The notes under the pieces: model-generated
What the model saw: only the letters and a program-made list of their open reading frames with translations
What the model was told of the DNA's origin: nothing
Databases searched by the model: none
Made by a program: the position numbers and the translations under genes
In this document: in pieces, positions 1 through 7,978 of the stretch
Position numbering within the stretch: position 1 is the first letter of the stretch
How the letters are laid out: each line of letters begins with the position of its first letter
Assembly (NCBI RefSeq): GCF_001899075.1
Contig: NZ_MKVA01000003.1
Coordinates: 372,001-436,000, forward strand
Direction: 5' to 3'
DNA length: 64,000 nucleotides
Origin: Devosia sp. 67-54
GTDB taxonomy: Bacteria; Pseudomonadota; Alphaproteobacteria; Rhizobiales; Devosiaceae

Positions 1-2146
1 TCTGCGCGCCAATATCGCCGGCGGCGAGGGCTTCGACTGGTACTACGCCTCCGACGAGGACCGCAGCGCGGGAACGCGCACGCCGATCACCGACGGCGCC
101 TATGGCGAACCCTGGGTGTGGCGATACAAGGACCTCGTGGGCTGGTGGAGCAATGCCCATCACGACCGGCCGGGCGGGGTGCGTGCGGCGTCGGCGACGG
201 CGTGGGTGCCCAGGGGGAAGCCGATCTGGTTCACGGAGCTCGGCTGCGGCGCCGTCGACAAGGGCGCCAACCAGCCGAATCTGTTTTCCGATCCCAAGAG
301 CAGCGAGAGCGGCCGGCCGTATTTCTCGACCGGGGCCGCCGATCCGCTGGCGCAGCGGCAGGCGCTGCGGGCGGTGCTGGGCTACTGGGCCGATGCGGCC
401 AACAATCCGGCGTCGGACGTCTATGCCGGGCGCATGCTGGCGCGCACGACGCTGTGGACCTGGGACGCGCGGCCCTATCCGGCGTTTCCGCTGCGCACCG
501 ATGTGTGGAGCGACGGGCCGAACCACCTGACCGGCCATTGGCTGACCGGCCGGCTGGGTGGCCTCGCGAGCGACGAGCTGGCGGCGGCGATCGGCGCCGA
601 CTATCGCGTCACGCTCGGCAGCGCCGCGGTGCGGCCGCCCTTCGTTCACGGCTATGTGGTCGAGGCGCCGCAGGCGGCGCGCGCCGCGCTCGAGCCGCTG
701 CTGGCGGCGAGCGGGCTGGCGCTGCGCGACCGGCCGGACGGGCTGGAGCTGGTGGCGCCATCGGCGCGCGACGCGCTGGCGGTGACTGACGTGGTGGCCG
801 AAGACGGGCCGATGCTGTCGCGCCGCCGCCCCGATCCGGGCGAGGCGGTAGGGCAGGTGGCGCTGGGCTATCTCGACCGCGAGCGCAGCTACCAGTCGGG
901 CTCGGTGACGGTGATCGCCGCCAGCGGCGGCATGCTGGAGACGGCGAGCGCCGGGCTGGTGCTCGACCTCGCGGGCGCGCGCTCGACCGCCGAGCGGCTG
1001 CTGGGCGAGCGGCTGGCGCATGCCGAAACCGTGGAGCTGGCGCTGCCGCCGTCGCAGATGGGGCTCGAAGTAGGCGACGCGATTGCGGTCGACGGCGCGA
1101 CGTTCGAGGTGACCGAGATCCGCGACGGGCCGGCGCGGCGCATCGCGGCGAAGGCCGTGCCGCCGCTGGTGGAGATGACACTGGTCGGCGGCCGCGCGGG
1201 TGGCGCCGCCGACATTCCGGCCGGCGCGTCGGTGCCGGTGCTCGATTACGCGCATCTGCCGCCGGCCCCCGACGATGTCGAGCACTCGCGGCTGGCGGCG
1301 GGCGCCTATGCCAGCCCCTGGCCAGGGCGGGTGACGGTGACCGAGGAGCTGAGCGCGGCGACCGTCGCCTCGCTCGGCACCGCCGCAACGCTGGGCGAGC
1401 TGAGTGCGGCCTTCGATCCGGGCGGCATCTTCACCTGGGACGAGACCAATGCGCTGGAAGTGACTCTGTACGCAGGGCATTTGGCGTCGCGCGACGAGCT
1501 GGAGGTGCTCGCCGGCGCCAACCATCTGGCGGTCGAGACCGATGCCGGCGACTGGGAGGTGGTGGCCTTCGCCGATGCCGAGCTGGTGGCGCCGGGACAG
1601 TACCGGCTGACCCGGCTGCTGCGCGGCCGCTGGGGCAGCGATTTCGCCATCGGCCCGGCGGCGGCCGGCAATCGCGTGCTGCTGCTCGATGGGCGCAGCA
1701 GGCTGCTGCCGGTGCAGGCGGCGTGGCTGGATGCGACGCTGCAATTGCGCAGCTATGCCGGCGCCGCCGATGCCGAGGGCACGCCGGCCAGCGTGCAGAT
1801 CGGCCTCGGGCCGGTGCTGCCGCTGGCGCCGGTGCACCTGGCGGCGGCGCGCGGCGGCAGCGGCGACGTGACGCTCGGCTGGGTGCGGCGCAGCCGCGCC
1901 GACGCCGACAGCTGGGCCGGCGACGACGCGCCGCTCGACATGACGCCCGAGGCGTATCGGGTCACCATCTACGACGCTGGAACGCCGATCCGCTCGATCG
2001 ACGCCGGCGCACCTTCGGCCAATTATCCGGCCGCCGAGCAGACCGCCGATTTCGGCACGCTGCCGGCGAGCTTCGCCTGGAGCGTGGCGCAGCTCAGCCC
2101 GCGCTACGGGCCGGGGCACGCGGCGACGGCCAGCTTCACCGCCTGA
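1..2146 (+). CDS. GTA/phage-tail host-specificity protein, 3' part
   Basis: The frame is open from base 2 and continues upstream of the window, so only the last ~714 residues are present. The visible start contains EGFDWYYAS and a long Trp/Tyr-rich stretch with WFTELGCGAVDKGANQPN. This matches the glycoside-hydrolase-like TIM-barrel domain of gene transfer agent ORFg15 proteins (the Rhodobacter rcc01698 type). The rest is beta-rich, as in the tail-tip and receptor-binding region of that family. The protein is expected at the tip of the GTA or phage tail, contacting the recipient surface. Downstream are a peptidase and peptidoglycan-binding genes in the same orientation, so this is the end of a particle gene cluster. 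A siphophage-like prophage tail protein cannot be excluded, because the head genes lie outside the window. Confidence 0.8.
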   Translation, partial: LRANIAGGEGFDWYYASDEDRSAGTRTPITDGAYGEPWVWRYKDLVGWWSNAHHDRPGGVRAASATAWVPRGKPIWFTELGCGAVDKGANQPNLFSDPKSSESGRPYFSTGAADPLAQRQALRAVLGYWADAANNPASDVYAGRMLARTTLWTWDARPYPAFPLRTDVWSDGPNHLTGHWLTGRLGGLASDELAAAIGADYRVTLGSAAVRPPFVHGYVVEAPQAARAALEPLLAASGLALRDRPDGLELVAPSARDALAVTDVVAEDGPMLSRRRPDPGEAVGQVALGYLDRERSYQSGSVTVIAASGGMLETASAGLVLDLAGARSTAERLLGERLAHAETVELALPPSQMGLEVGDAIAVDGATFEVTEIRDGPARRIAAKAVPPLVEMTLVGGRAGGAADIPAGASVPVLDYAHLPPAPDDVEHSRLAAGAYASPWPGRVTVTEELSAATVASLGTAATLGELSAAFDPGGIFTWDETNALEVTLYAGHLASRDELEVLAGANHLAVETDAGDWEVVAFADAELVAPGQYRLTRLLRGRWGSDFAIGPAAAGNRVLLLDGRSRLLPVQAAWLDATLQLRSYAGAADAEGTPASVQIGLGPVLPLAPVHLAAARGGSGDVTLGWVRRSRADADSWAGDDAPLDMTPEAYRVTIYDAGTPIRSIDAGAPSANYPAAEQTADFGTLPASFAWSVAQLSPRYGPGHAATASFTA

Positions 2147-2162
2147 TCATTCGGAGAGTTTC

Positions 2163-2570
2163 ATGCCTGAGCTCAGCACTGCCTCGCGGCAGCGGCTTGC
2201 CGGTGCGCACCCGCTGCTGCGCGATCTGTTCATCGCGGTGGCCGGCACGGCGGCGATCGAGGTGCTGGAGAGCCAGCGCGGCCGCTCGGCGCAGGAGCGC
2301 GCCTTCGCGCTCGGCCACAGCCGCGCGCATTTCGGCCAGTCGGCGCACAATTGGACGCCCGCCATCGCGCTCGACGTGGTGCCGGCGCCGCTCGACTGGA
2401 CCGATCTCGACCGCTTCCGGGCGCTGGCGGCGCTGGTCAAGGCCGAGGCCAAGGCGCGCGGCGTGCCGCTCGCCTGGGGCGGCGACTGGGTGCGGCTGCG
2501 CGACATGCCGCATTACGAGCTCGACCCGTGGCGGAGCTTCGCGGCGGAGGCGACACCCTATGCCGGCTGA
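2163..2570 (+). CDS. M15-type peptidoglycan peptidase (endolysin-like)
   Basis: A 135-residue protein of the peptidase M15 (VanY/L-alanyl-D-glutamate peptidase) type. Two zinc-site motifs are visible: a SAHNWTPAIALD segment giving the His and Asp ligands, and WGGDW followed by DMPHYEL with the last His. It should cut the peptide cross-bridge of peptidoglycan. There is no signal peptide, so access to the wall would need a holin or the tail structure. It starts 16 bases after the tail-tip gene and its stop overlaps the next gene's start. The context suggests a lysis or cell-wall entry function for the particle. The family call is firm; the role is inferred from position. Confidence 0.8.
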   Translation: MPELSTASRQRLAGAHPLLRDLFIAVAGTAAIEVLESQRGRSAQERAFALGHSRAHFGQSAHNWTPAIALDVVPAPLDWTDLDRFRALAALVKAEAKARGVPLAWGGDWVRLRDMPHYELDPWRSFAAEATPYAG

Positions 2571-3030
2571 CCCCTATCGCTTCGGCACGCGCTCGGACGC
2601 GACCAGGGCGCTGCAGGCGGCGCTCGCGGCCGCGGGCTTCGACGCGGGGGAGGCCGACGGCATTTTCGGCCGCCAGACGCAGGCGGCGGTAGTGGCCGCC
2701 CGAGTGGCGTTCGGGCTCGGCGCCGGCGGCGTCGACGCGGCGCTGCTCGGGCGGCTGGGTCTCGCGGCACGCGCCGACCCGATCCAGGATTTCCTGCTGC
2801 GGCAGGCAGTTGCGCTGTTTCTCTCAACCCTCAAAGGACGCTTACCGATGACTTTCCTCGCCGGCTACCGCACCTACATCATTGCCCTGATCATGCTGCT
2901 GACCGGCGTCGCCGGCTTCCTCGGCATCGACATCCCGAGCTTCACCGGCCAGGTGCCGGGCGACCTGATCATCCAGGCCCTCGCCTTCATCTTCCTGCGC
3001 CACGAGCTGAAGATGGACAGCAAGGGGTGA
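2560..3030 (+). CDS. Peptidoglycan-binding/holin-like fused frame
   Basis: A 156-residue frame whose ATG overlaps the end of the M15 peptidase gene. Residues ~5-70 look like a PG_binding_1 domain: TRALQAALAAAGFDAGEADGIFG is spread over this region with the usual hydrophobic pattern. From residue 97 the sequence changes to a membrane protein with one clear segment (GYRTYIIALIMLLTGVAGF) and a charged tail, which resembles a small holin. An ATG at 2848 in the same frame has AAAGGA nine bases upstream, so a separate 60-residue membrane protein could be made from inside the gene. No stop separates the two parts. It could be a true fusion, a dual-start gene, or two genes joined by a lost stop. Confidence 0.65.
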   Translation: MPADPYRFGTRSDATRALQAALAAAGFDAGEADGIFGRQTQAAVVAARVAFGLGAGGVDAALLGRLGLAARADPIQDFLLRQAVALFLSTLKGRLPMTFLAGYRTYIIALIMLLTGVAGFLGIDIPSFTGQVPGDLIIQALAFIFLRHELKMDSKG

Positions 3031-3038
3031 TAGCCGCT

Positions 3039-3070
3039 CCACACATCTGTGGACTTCAACAGATGTGTGG
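3039..3070. promoter_or_regulatory. Perfect 12-bp inverted repeat before hicAB
   Basis: CCACACATCTGT and its exact reverse complement are separated by 8 bases, between the particle genes and hicA. No T-run follows, so it is not a typical intrinsic terminator. HicB proteins with a C-terminal helix-turn-helix repress their own operon, so an operator is the favoured reading. Confidence 0.5.
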
Positions 3071-3084
3071 AGTACCCTACATGT

Positions 3085-3267
3085 ATGAACGCCAAGGAAT
3101 TGCAGCGAGAGCTGGCCAAGCTCGGCGCGAGTTTTGTCACCCATCCGGGGGGCAGCGGACATATCACCGTCTATTTGAACGGCAAGAAGAGCCAGATTCC
3201 GATGCACGGCGGGGCAAGGAGTTGGGCCCCGGGCTGGTCCACGCGATCAGGAAGCAACTCGGGTTGA
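3085..3267 (+). pseudogene. hicA: HicA-type toxin, frameshifted
   Basis: The first ~43 residues follow the HicA mRNA-interferase fold: MNAKELQRELAKLGA, a GSGHITVY segment holding the catalytic-type His, then a KKSQIPMHGG strand. The conserved C-terminal helix of HicA (KELGPGLVHAIRKQLGL) is present in the DNA but in the +2 neighbouring frame, starting near 3215. The reading frame as it stands ends in an unrelated basic tail and stops at 3267. The shift lies at or beside a GGGG run near 3210. It could be real inactivation of the toxin or an assembly error. The intact hicB gene follows 15 bases later. Confidence 0.6.
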
Positions 3268-3282
3268 AGTGGGGAGTAGCGT

Positions 3283-3717
3283 ATGGCCTGGTACGAACTG
3301 AGCCTGCAGCCGGACGGCGACACCTGGCTGGTGACGGCACCGGCATTCAAGGAGGTCGCGACGTTTGGCGACGATCAGGAGGAATCGTGCCGCAATGGGC
3401 TGGATGCGATCCTGCAGGCGATTGCCGGGAGGATTGCCGATGGCGAGCCCGTTCCTGCACCGATGGTCGATGCGCCGCGCAAAGGCATCTTTGCGCAGTT
3501 GCCGCTAATGGTTTTCCTCAAGGCGGCGCTGTACATGATCCTGCGCGAGCAGGGAAAGACCCGGGCCGATCTCATGCGCATGCTGGGCTGGCACCGCGAG
3601 CAGGTCGACCGTCTGTTCCGGCTGGACCACAATTCGACCCTGGACCAGCTCGAGAAGGCGTTCGCCGCGGTCGGGACGCCGCTGCGCCTCGATGTCTCGT
3701 TTCCTCAGGCAGCCTGA
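3283..3717 (+). CDS. hicB: HicB-family antitoxin
   Basis: A 144-residue protein with the two HicB parts. The N-terminal partial RNase-H-like fold spans residues 1-~60 (WYELSLQPDGDTWLVTAP and the following acidic helix). A C-terminal helix-turn-helix lies around residues 90-125 (REQGKTRADLMRMLGWHREQVDRLF). HicB binds and blocks HicA and represses the operon through the helix-turn-helix. The gene is intact, while the preceding hicA is out of frame, so here it may act only as a DNA-binding protein. The inverted repeat at 3039-3070 is the obvious operator candidate. Confidence 0.85.
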   Translation: MAWYELSLQPDGDTWLVTAPAFKEVATFGDDQEESCRNGLDAILQAIAGRIADGEPVPAPMVDAPRKGIFAQLPLMVFLKAALYMILREQGKTRADLMRMLGWHREQVDRLFRLDHNSTLDQLEKAFAAVGTPLRLDVSFPQAA

Positions 3718-3743
3718 TCGCTGCGCCCACCTGACGCGGAAAC

Positions 3744-3778
3744 CATTCATTCCCCATTCAGCGGATCGCGCCTAAATG
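3744..3778 (+). promoter_or_regulatory. Tandem CATTCA repeat and -10-like element
   Basis: Two CATTCA copies (3744-3749 and 3755-3760) are spaced 11 bp apart, one helical turn, as for a dimeric OmpR-class response regulator. A TAAATG element (3773-3778) starts 12 bases after the second copy. This matches the layout of promoters where the regulator replaces the -35 contact. The predicted transcription start would fall next to the ATG at 3786, with no ribosome-binding site visible. Confidence 0.4.
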
Positions 3779-3785
3779 TGGGCGC

Positions 3786-4097
3786 ATGAACATTATTCGC
3801 ACCATTCTCCTCACGATGGCGGCGGCGGCGAGCTTGTCGCTGGGCGCCGCCATGCCCGCTTCGGCGGCCTCCAAGGATTGCCTGACGGACCAGCAGATCC
3901 AGGCGGCGATCCAGTCGGGCGAGATCAAGAGCTGGCCGACCATCAAGAAGATGGCGCAACTGTCCAGCGACTATCAGGAAGTTTCGGACGTCAAAGTCTG
4001 CCTGGTCAATGGCGTCCCGTATTACAACGTCAACCTGGTCTCATCGAGCGGCGCCGCGAAGAAAATCGTCCTCAACGCCGTAGATGGCAGCGGCTGA
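3786..4097 (+). CDS. Small exported protein upstream of feuPQ-like genes
   Basis: A 103-residue protein with a clear Sec signal peptide (about residues 1-27, cut near ASA-AS). The mature part has two cysteines (SKDC near its start and KVCLVNG), a predicted helix-rich half, then a beta hairpin (VCLVNGVPYYNVNLVS). The size and layout resemble small PepSY-like periplasmic proteins that often precede PhoP-type regulators in rhizobia, but no domain is certain. It lies 31 bases before the response regulator gene, probably in one operon. A periplasmic sensor-modulator role is an inference from position. Confidence 0.65.
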   Translation: MNIIRTILLTMAAAASLSLGAAMPASAASKDCLTDQQIQAAIQSGEIKSWPTIKKMAQLSSDYQEVSDVKVCLVNGVPYYNVNLVSSSGAAKKIVLNAVDGSG

Positions 4098-4128
4098 TTT
4101 GCTATAGTCGGGAAAAGGGACGGCTCCG

Positions 4129-4788
4129 ATGCGCATCCTCGTTGTTGAAGACGACACCAATCTGAACCGCCAGATCAAGGACGCCCTCACCGAGGGCGGC
4201 TACGCGGTGGACGTGGCTTTCGATGGCGAGGAGGGGCACTTCCTCGGCGACACCGAACCCTATGATGCAGTGGTGCTCGACATCGGCCTGCCGCAGATGG
4301 ACGGGCTGTCGGTGCTGGAGGAATGGCGCCGCGCCGGCAAGACCATGCCGGTGCTGCTGCTCACCGCCCGCGACCGCTGGAGCGACAAGGTGCAGGGCAT
4401 CGACGCCGGCGCCGACGACTACGTGGCAAAACCCTTCCACATGGAAGAGCTGCTGGCGCGGCTCAGGGCGCTGGTCCGCCGCGCCGCCGGCCATGCCAGC
4501 AACGAGATCACCGCCGGCCCGGTGCGGCTCGACGTCAAGGCCGGCAAGGTGACGGTCGACGGCCAGGCGATCAAGCTGACCAGCCACGAATTGCGGCTAT
4601 TGAGCTACCTCATGCACCACAAGGGCAAGGTGGTGAGCCGCACCGAGCTCACCGAGCATCTCTACGACCAGGATTTCGACCGCGATTCCAACACCATCGA
4701 GGTGTTCGTCGGCCGCCTGCGCAAGAAGCTGCCCGAAGAGGTGATCCACACCGTCCGCGGACTGGGCTACCAGATCCTCGAAGACTAG
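4129..4788 (+). CDS. feuP: OmpR-family response regulator, FeuP-like
   Basis: A 219-residue regulator. The receiver domain (residues 1-~115) has the acidic pair EDD at 7-9, phospho-acceptor Asp51 (VVLDIGLPQMDG), the TAR motif and the conserved Lys in YVAKPF. The winged-helix domain (~125-219) has the typical TSHELRLLSYLM and RGLGYQI motifs. The whole sequence closely resembles rhizobial FeuP, which with FeuQ controls cyclic glucan export and envelope functions in Sinorhizobium. The partner kinase begins 6 bases after its stop. The exact FeuP name rests on remembered similarity and was not confirmed by alignment. Confidence 0.85.
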   Translation: MRILVVEDDTNLNRQIKDALTEGGYAVDVAFDGEEGHFLGDTEPYDAVVLDIGLPQMDGLSVLEEWRRAGKTMPVLLLTARDRWSDKVQGIDAGADDYVAKPFHMEELLARLRALVRRAAGHASNEITAGPVRLDVKAGKVTVDGQAIKLTSHELRLLSYLMHHKGKVVSRTELTEHLYDQDFDRDSNTIEVFVGRLRKKLPEEVIHTVRGLGYQILED

Positions 4789-4794
4789 CGCGAG

Positions 4795-6162
4795 ATGCGG
4801 AAAGGCTCGATCGCCTTTTCCCTGTTCTGGCTGTCGGCGGGGTGGCTGATCCTGGCGCTGGCCGGAACGGCGTTCCTGTTGACCGACCTCTATTCGCGGG
4901 CGCTCGACACCAACCTCACCAACCAGCTCAAATTCGACATCGACACGCTGTCGAGCGCCATCCTCGATTCCACCGACCCGTCCTTCGGCGACGTCAGCGT
5001 CAACGATCCGCGCTTCACCCGCGCCTCGACCGGCTGGTACTGGATCATCCGCAACGAATTCGGCGACGTGCTGGCGACCTCGCGCTCGGCGGTGGGCAGC
5101 CTGCCGCCGGCGCTGACCGGCAATTTCGACGCCGACAATTACCGCACCGGCATCCTCGGCGACGAGGCGGGCAACCGCATCCGCGCCATCGAGCGCGCGA
5201 CCACCAGCAACGGCCGGCCGCTGCGCATCACCGTCACCGGCAATCTCGACGACAGCCTGGCGCTGGTCGGCCAGTTCCGCGGCCAGACGCTGACCGTGCT
5301 GAGCGCGGTGGGCATCGCGCTCGCCATCATGTCGGGCATCGTGGCGCGCCTGGCGCTCAGGCCGATCGACCGGCTGGGCAAGGCCATCGAGCGGGTGCGC
5401 GAGGGCGAGAGCGAATCGATCACCGGCAGCTATCCGCGCGAGATCGCGCCGCTCGCCGAGGAGGTGAACGAGCTGCTGCGCTCCAACACCCAGATCCTCG
5501 AGCGCGCCCGCAACCAGGTGGGCAACCTGGCGCACGGGCTGAAGACGCCGCTGGCGGTGCTGCGCAACGAGGCCGCTGCCGCGAGGGACAATCCGCTGAG
5601 CCGGGTGGTGGCCTCCGAATCGGAGAAGATGACGCAGCTCGTCACCACCTATCTCGACCGCGCCCGCATCGCCGCGCGCAGCACCGTGGTCGGCAAGAAG
5701 GCCGACGCCACCATGGTGATGCTGCGCCTCGTGCGGGTGATGCAGAAGCTCAACCAGAACGTCACCATCGCCTTCAAGCGGCCGGACGCCTCGCTGCCCT
5801 GGTTCCGCGGCGACGAGGGCGACCTCGAGGAGATGGCCGGCAACCTGCTCGACAATGCCTGCAAATGGAGCAAGGGCCAGATCGCCGTGACCATGGGCGC
5901 CGAGCGCACCGAGAGCGCGCAGATGCTGGTGATCCGCGTGGAGGACGACGGCCCGGGGCTGACCGAGGAGGAGGCGCAGAAGGCGCTGCGCCGCGGCGTC
6001 CGCCTCGACGAGAAGACGCCCGGCAGCGGATTGGGACTCGATATCGTCAAGGAACTGGTTGACGTCTATGGCGGCAGCCTGCAATTGAAGCGCTCGGTTC
6101 TGGGGGGCCTGCTGTGCGAGCTCCGACTGCCGGCCGCCAAAGTGGGGCTGGTCCGGAACTGA
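4795..6162 (+). CDS. feuQ: Sensor histidine kinase, FeuQ-like
   Basis: A 455-residue membrane kinase. There is one transmembrane segment near residues 13-35, a periplasmic sensor domain to about residue 160, and a second segment near 165-190, followed by a HAMP-type linker. The dimerisation domain carries the phospho-acceptor His247 in a LAHGLKTPLAVL context. The catalytic domain has the N box (LLDNACKWSKG), the G1 box (VEDDGPGL) and the G2 box (GSGLGLDIV). The His box has HGLKTP rather than HELRTP, as in PhoQ/FeuQ kinases. It is co-transcribed with the regulator upstream and should phosphorylate its Asp51. Confidence 0.85.
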   Translation: MRKGSIAFSLFWLSAGWLILALAGTAFLLTDLYSRALDTNLTNQLKFDIDTLSSAILDSTDPSFGDVSVNDPRFTRASTGWYWIIRNEFGDVLATSRSAVGSLPPALTGNFDADNYRTGILGDEAGNRIRAIERATTSNGRPLRITVTGNLDDSLALVGQFRGQTLTVLSAVGIALAIMSGIVARLALRPIDRLGKAIERVREGESESITGSYPREIAPLAEEVNELLRSNTQILERARNQVGNLAHGLKTPLAVLRNEAAAARDNPLSRVVASESEKMTQLVTTYLDRARIAARSTVVGKKADATMVMLRLVRVMQKLNQNVTIAFKRPDASLPWFRGDEGDLEEMAGNLLDNACKWSKGQIAVTMGAERTESAQMLVIRVEDDGPGLTEEEAQKALRRGVRLDEKTPGSGLGLDIVKELVDVYGGSLQLKRSVLGGLLCELRLPAAKVGLVRN

Positions 6163-6216
6163 CTTAACTCCGCCGCAGTTATCGCCCCTGATTTCCGGGT
6201 CAACGACGAGATCAGC

Positions 6217-6687
6217 ATGAAGATCGCCCGCTCCCTGTCCCTGCTTCCTGCCCTTGCCCTGGCCGCCTGCGCCACGGCGCCGACCGTCACCAACATCGCG
6301 ACCGGTCCCGCGACCACCGCGCCCGCCGACCAGATGGTGCTGACCGCACCGGCGCAGACCATCTCGACGGCAGCGGCGACCACAGACGTGTCGGCCTTCG
6401 TCGACCCCACGGCCTTCGGCCTGATGTCCGCCAAGTCGAAGGCGGAAGCCTCGGGCGCCCAGTTCAACGCGCTGCAGTTCGGCCGCGTCGGCGCGCCGCG
6501 CGCCTGGCAGGGCGACAAGGGCCAGACCGGCAGCATCACCGTCGGCCCCTATGTGCGGGTGAACCTGATCGACTGCCGCGACTTCACCAATACGGTGACC
6601 ATCTCCGGCCAGAGCTATGTCAAGAAGGGCACCGCCTGCCGCGAGGCCGACGGCAGCTGGACGGTGACGGCGGCCAAGGCCGGCTAG
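6217..6687 (+). CDS. Putative lipoprotein
   Basis: A 156-residue protein that starts with a lipoprotein signal and lipobox (LALAAC, Cys near residue 18). The mature N-terminal part is Thr/Ala-rich and low complexity. The C-terminal ~70 residues contain two cysteines (NLIDCRDF and GTACREADG) and alternate hydrophobic residues, suggesting a small beta domain. It should be anchored to a membrane and face the periplasm. It lies 54 bases after feuQ in the same orientation and may be in the same transcript. No known family was recognised. Confidence 0.7.
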   Translation: MKIARSLSLLPALALAACATAPTVTNIATGPATTAPADQMVLTAPAQTISTAAATTDVSAFVDPTAFGLMSAKSKAEASGAQFNALQFGRVGAPRAWQGDKGQTGSITVGPYVRVNLIDCRDFTNTVTISGQSYVKKGTACREADGSWTVTAAKAG

Positions 6688-6778
6688 ACTCGCGCTAAAC
6701 TACGGCAGCCGAGAGGAAATCTTTGTTTACCAGGTTCGGCTAGAGTCGGCGTTCGATCGACTTTTGTTCCTGGTCCAG

Positions 6779-7978
6779 ATGCCGCCATCCTCAGCCAAGT
6801 CGGGCACGGGCGCCGCGAGCGCGGCGCAGCGCAAGGCCCTGCGGCCGTTCCTCGGCATGATCGACGCCGTGCTCGTACACGGCCCCGCCGATTTCAGCTT
6901 CAGCGGCGCCGTGGCGTCGGACGACGCCGCCGCCGTGTGGACCTGGATGGTGCGCGACGTCGCCCCCGACCTCATCGATGTCGCCGCCATCGACGATTCG
7001 GCGATCAGCCACGCCGCCGTCGAATCGCTGCTGCCGGAGCTGCTGGCCCGCGCCCGCAAGGCGCTGCTGGCGGCCGAAAGCAGTGTCGAGCTCACCCGCC
7101 GGCTGAAGACGGCGCTGGGCGGCGACGAGGTGTTCGCGCGGCTGCCGACGGTGCTCAACGCGCTGCGCTGCCGCGGCCTGCTGGAGAAGGCGCAGGGCTT
7201 CGGCCGCGCCGCCAACGGCATGGCCGACGAAGCGGCCCTGGCGCTGGCGCTGCAGTCGATGCCGCTGAGCGACCAGCCGGTCGCCGCGCTGCTGCTGCAG
7301 GCGGCGGTGGGGCAGGTGGCCAATCCGACGAGGCTGGTGACGGCGGCGATCCGCATCGCCGGCGCCGCGACCGAGCCGGCCCTCGTGCGCGCCGGCTTCG
7401 CGCCGCTGGTCGAGGCCATCCTGGCGCACGCGCAGGACCAGATCCCGGCATTGGCGCAGATGGGCACCTTCGGCGACATGGACCTCGTCTGCCGCTCGGT
7501 GGATCGCTTCCACCGGCTGATGCGGGCGGTGACCGGCTATGTCGAGCTGAACCGCGGCAGCCGCTGGTCGACGGTCGGCGCCGCGCTGATCAAGGCGGCG
7601 TCGAACCGGGTGGAGCCCAAGCTCAAGGATGTCGGCCCCGACATGAACCAGGCGCTGCGCCGGCGCGAGGGCTACGACCGGCTCGACAGCGACCAGGTCC
7701 TGATGGCGCTCAACGGCCTCTATCTGCTGGCCACGGTGCGCGAGTCGCGCGATTCGCTGGCCGTCAACGCCACCTTCGACCAGGTCTGGGCGCAGACCGG
7801 GCAGGCGCTGGAAATCCACCTCGAACGGCTGCTGCAGCAGGGCCGCGCCAGCCCGGACGATGCGGTGATCGCCGCGCGGCTCGATGCGGCGCTGAAGATG
7901 GCGGAAATCCGCTTCGGGCAGGACTATGCCGACACGCTGCGCCGCTCGCGCGACGCCGCCGTCGAGCGCCGGGCCTAG
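6779..7978 (+). CDS. Unrecognised 399-residue helical protein
   Basis: A cytoplasmic-looking protein with no signal peptide or membrane segment. It is almost entirely Ala/Leu-rich helices with few aromatic residues and a single FGDMDLVCRS motif near residue 240. The pattern suggests an alpha-solenoid or helical-bundle protein rather than an enzyme. The ATG at 6779 is preferred to the TTG at 6764, which would only add five residues. Its TAG stop shares the palindrome CTAG (7975-7978) with the stop of the opposing flavoprotein gene. No domain was recognised and no function is proposed. Confidence 0.65.
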   Translation: MPPSSAKSGTGAASAAQRKALRPFLGMIDAVLVHGPADFSFSGAVASDDAAAVWTWMVRDVAPDLIDVAAIDDSAISHAAVESLLPELLARARKALLAAESSVELTRRLKTALGGDEVFARLPTVLNALRCRGLLEKAQGFGRAANGMADEAALALALQSMPLSDQPVAALLLQAAVGQVANPTRLVTAAIRIAGAATEPALVRAGFAPLVEAILAHAQDQIPALAQMGTFGDMDLVCRSVDRFHRLMRAVTGYVELNRGSRWSTVGAALIKAASNRVEPKLKDVGPDMNQALRRREGYDRLDSDQVLMALNGLYLLATVRESRDSLAVNATFDQVWAQTGQALEIHLERLLQQGRASPDDAVIAARLDAALKMAEIRFGQDYADTLRRSRDAAVERRA

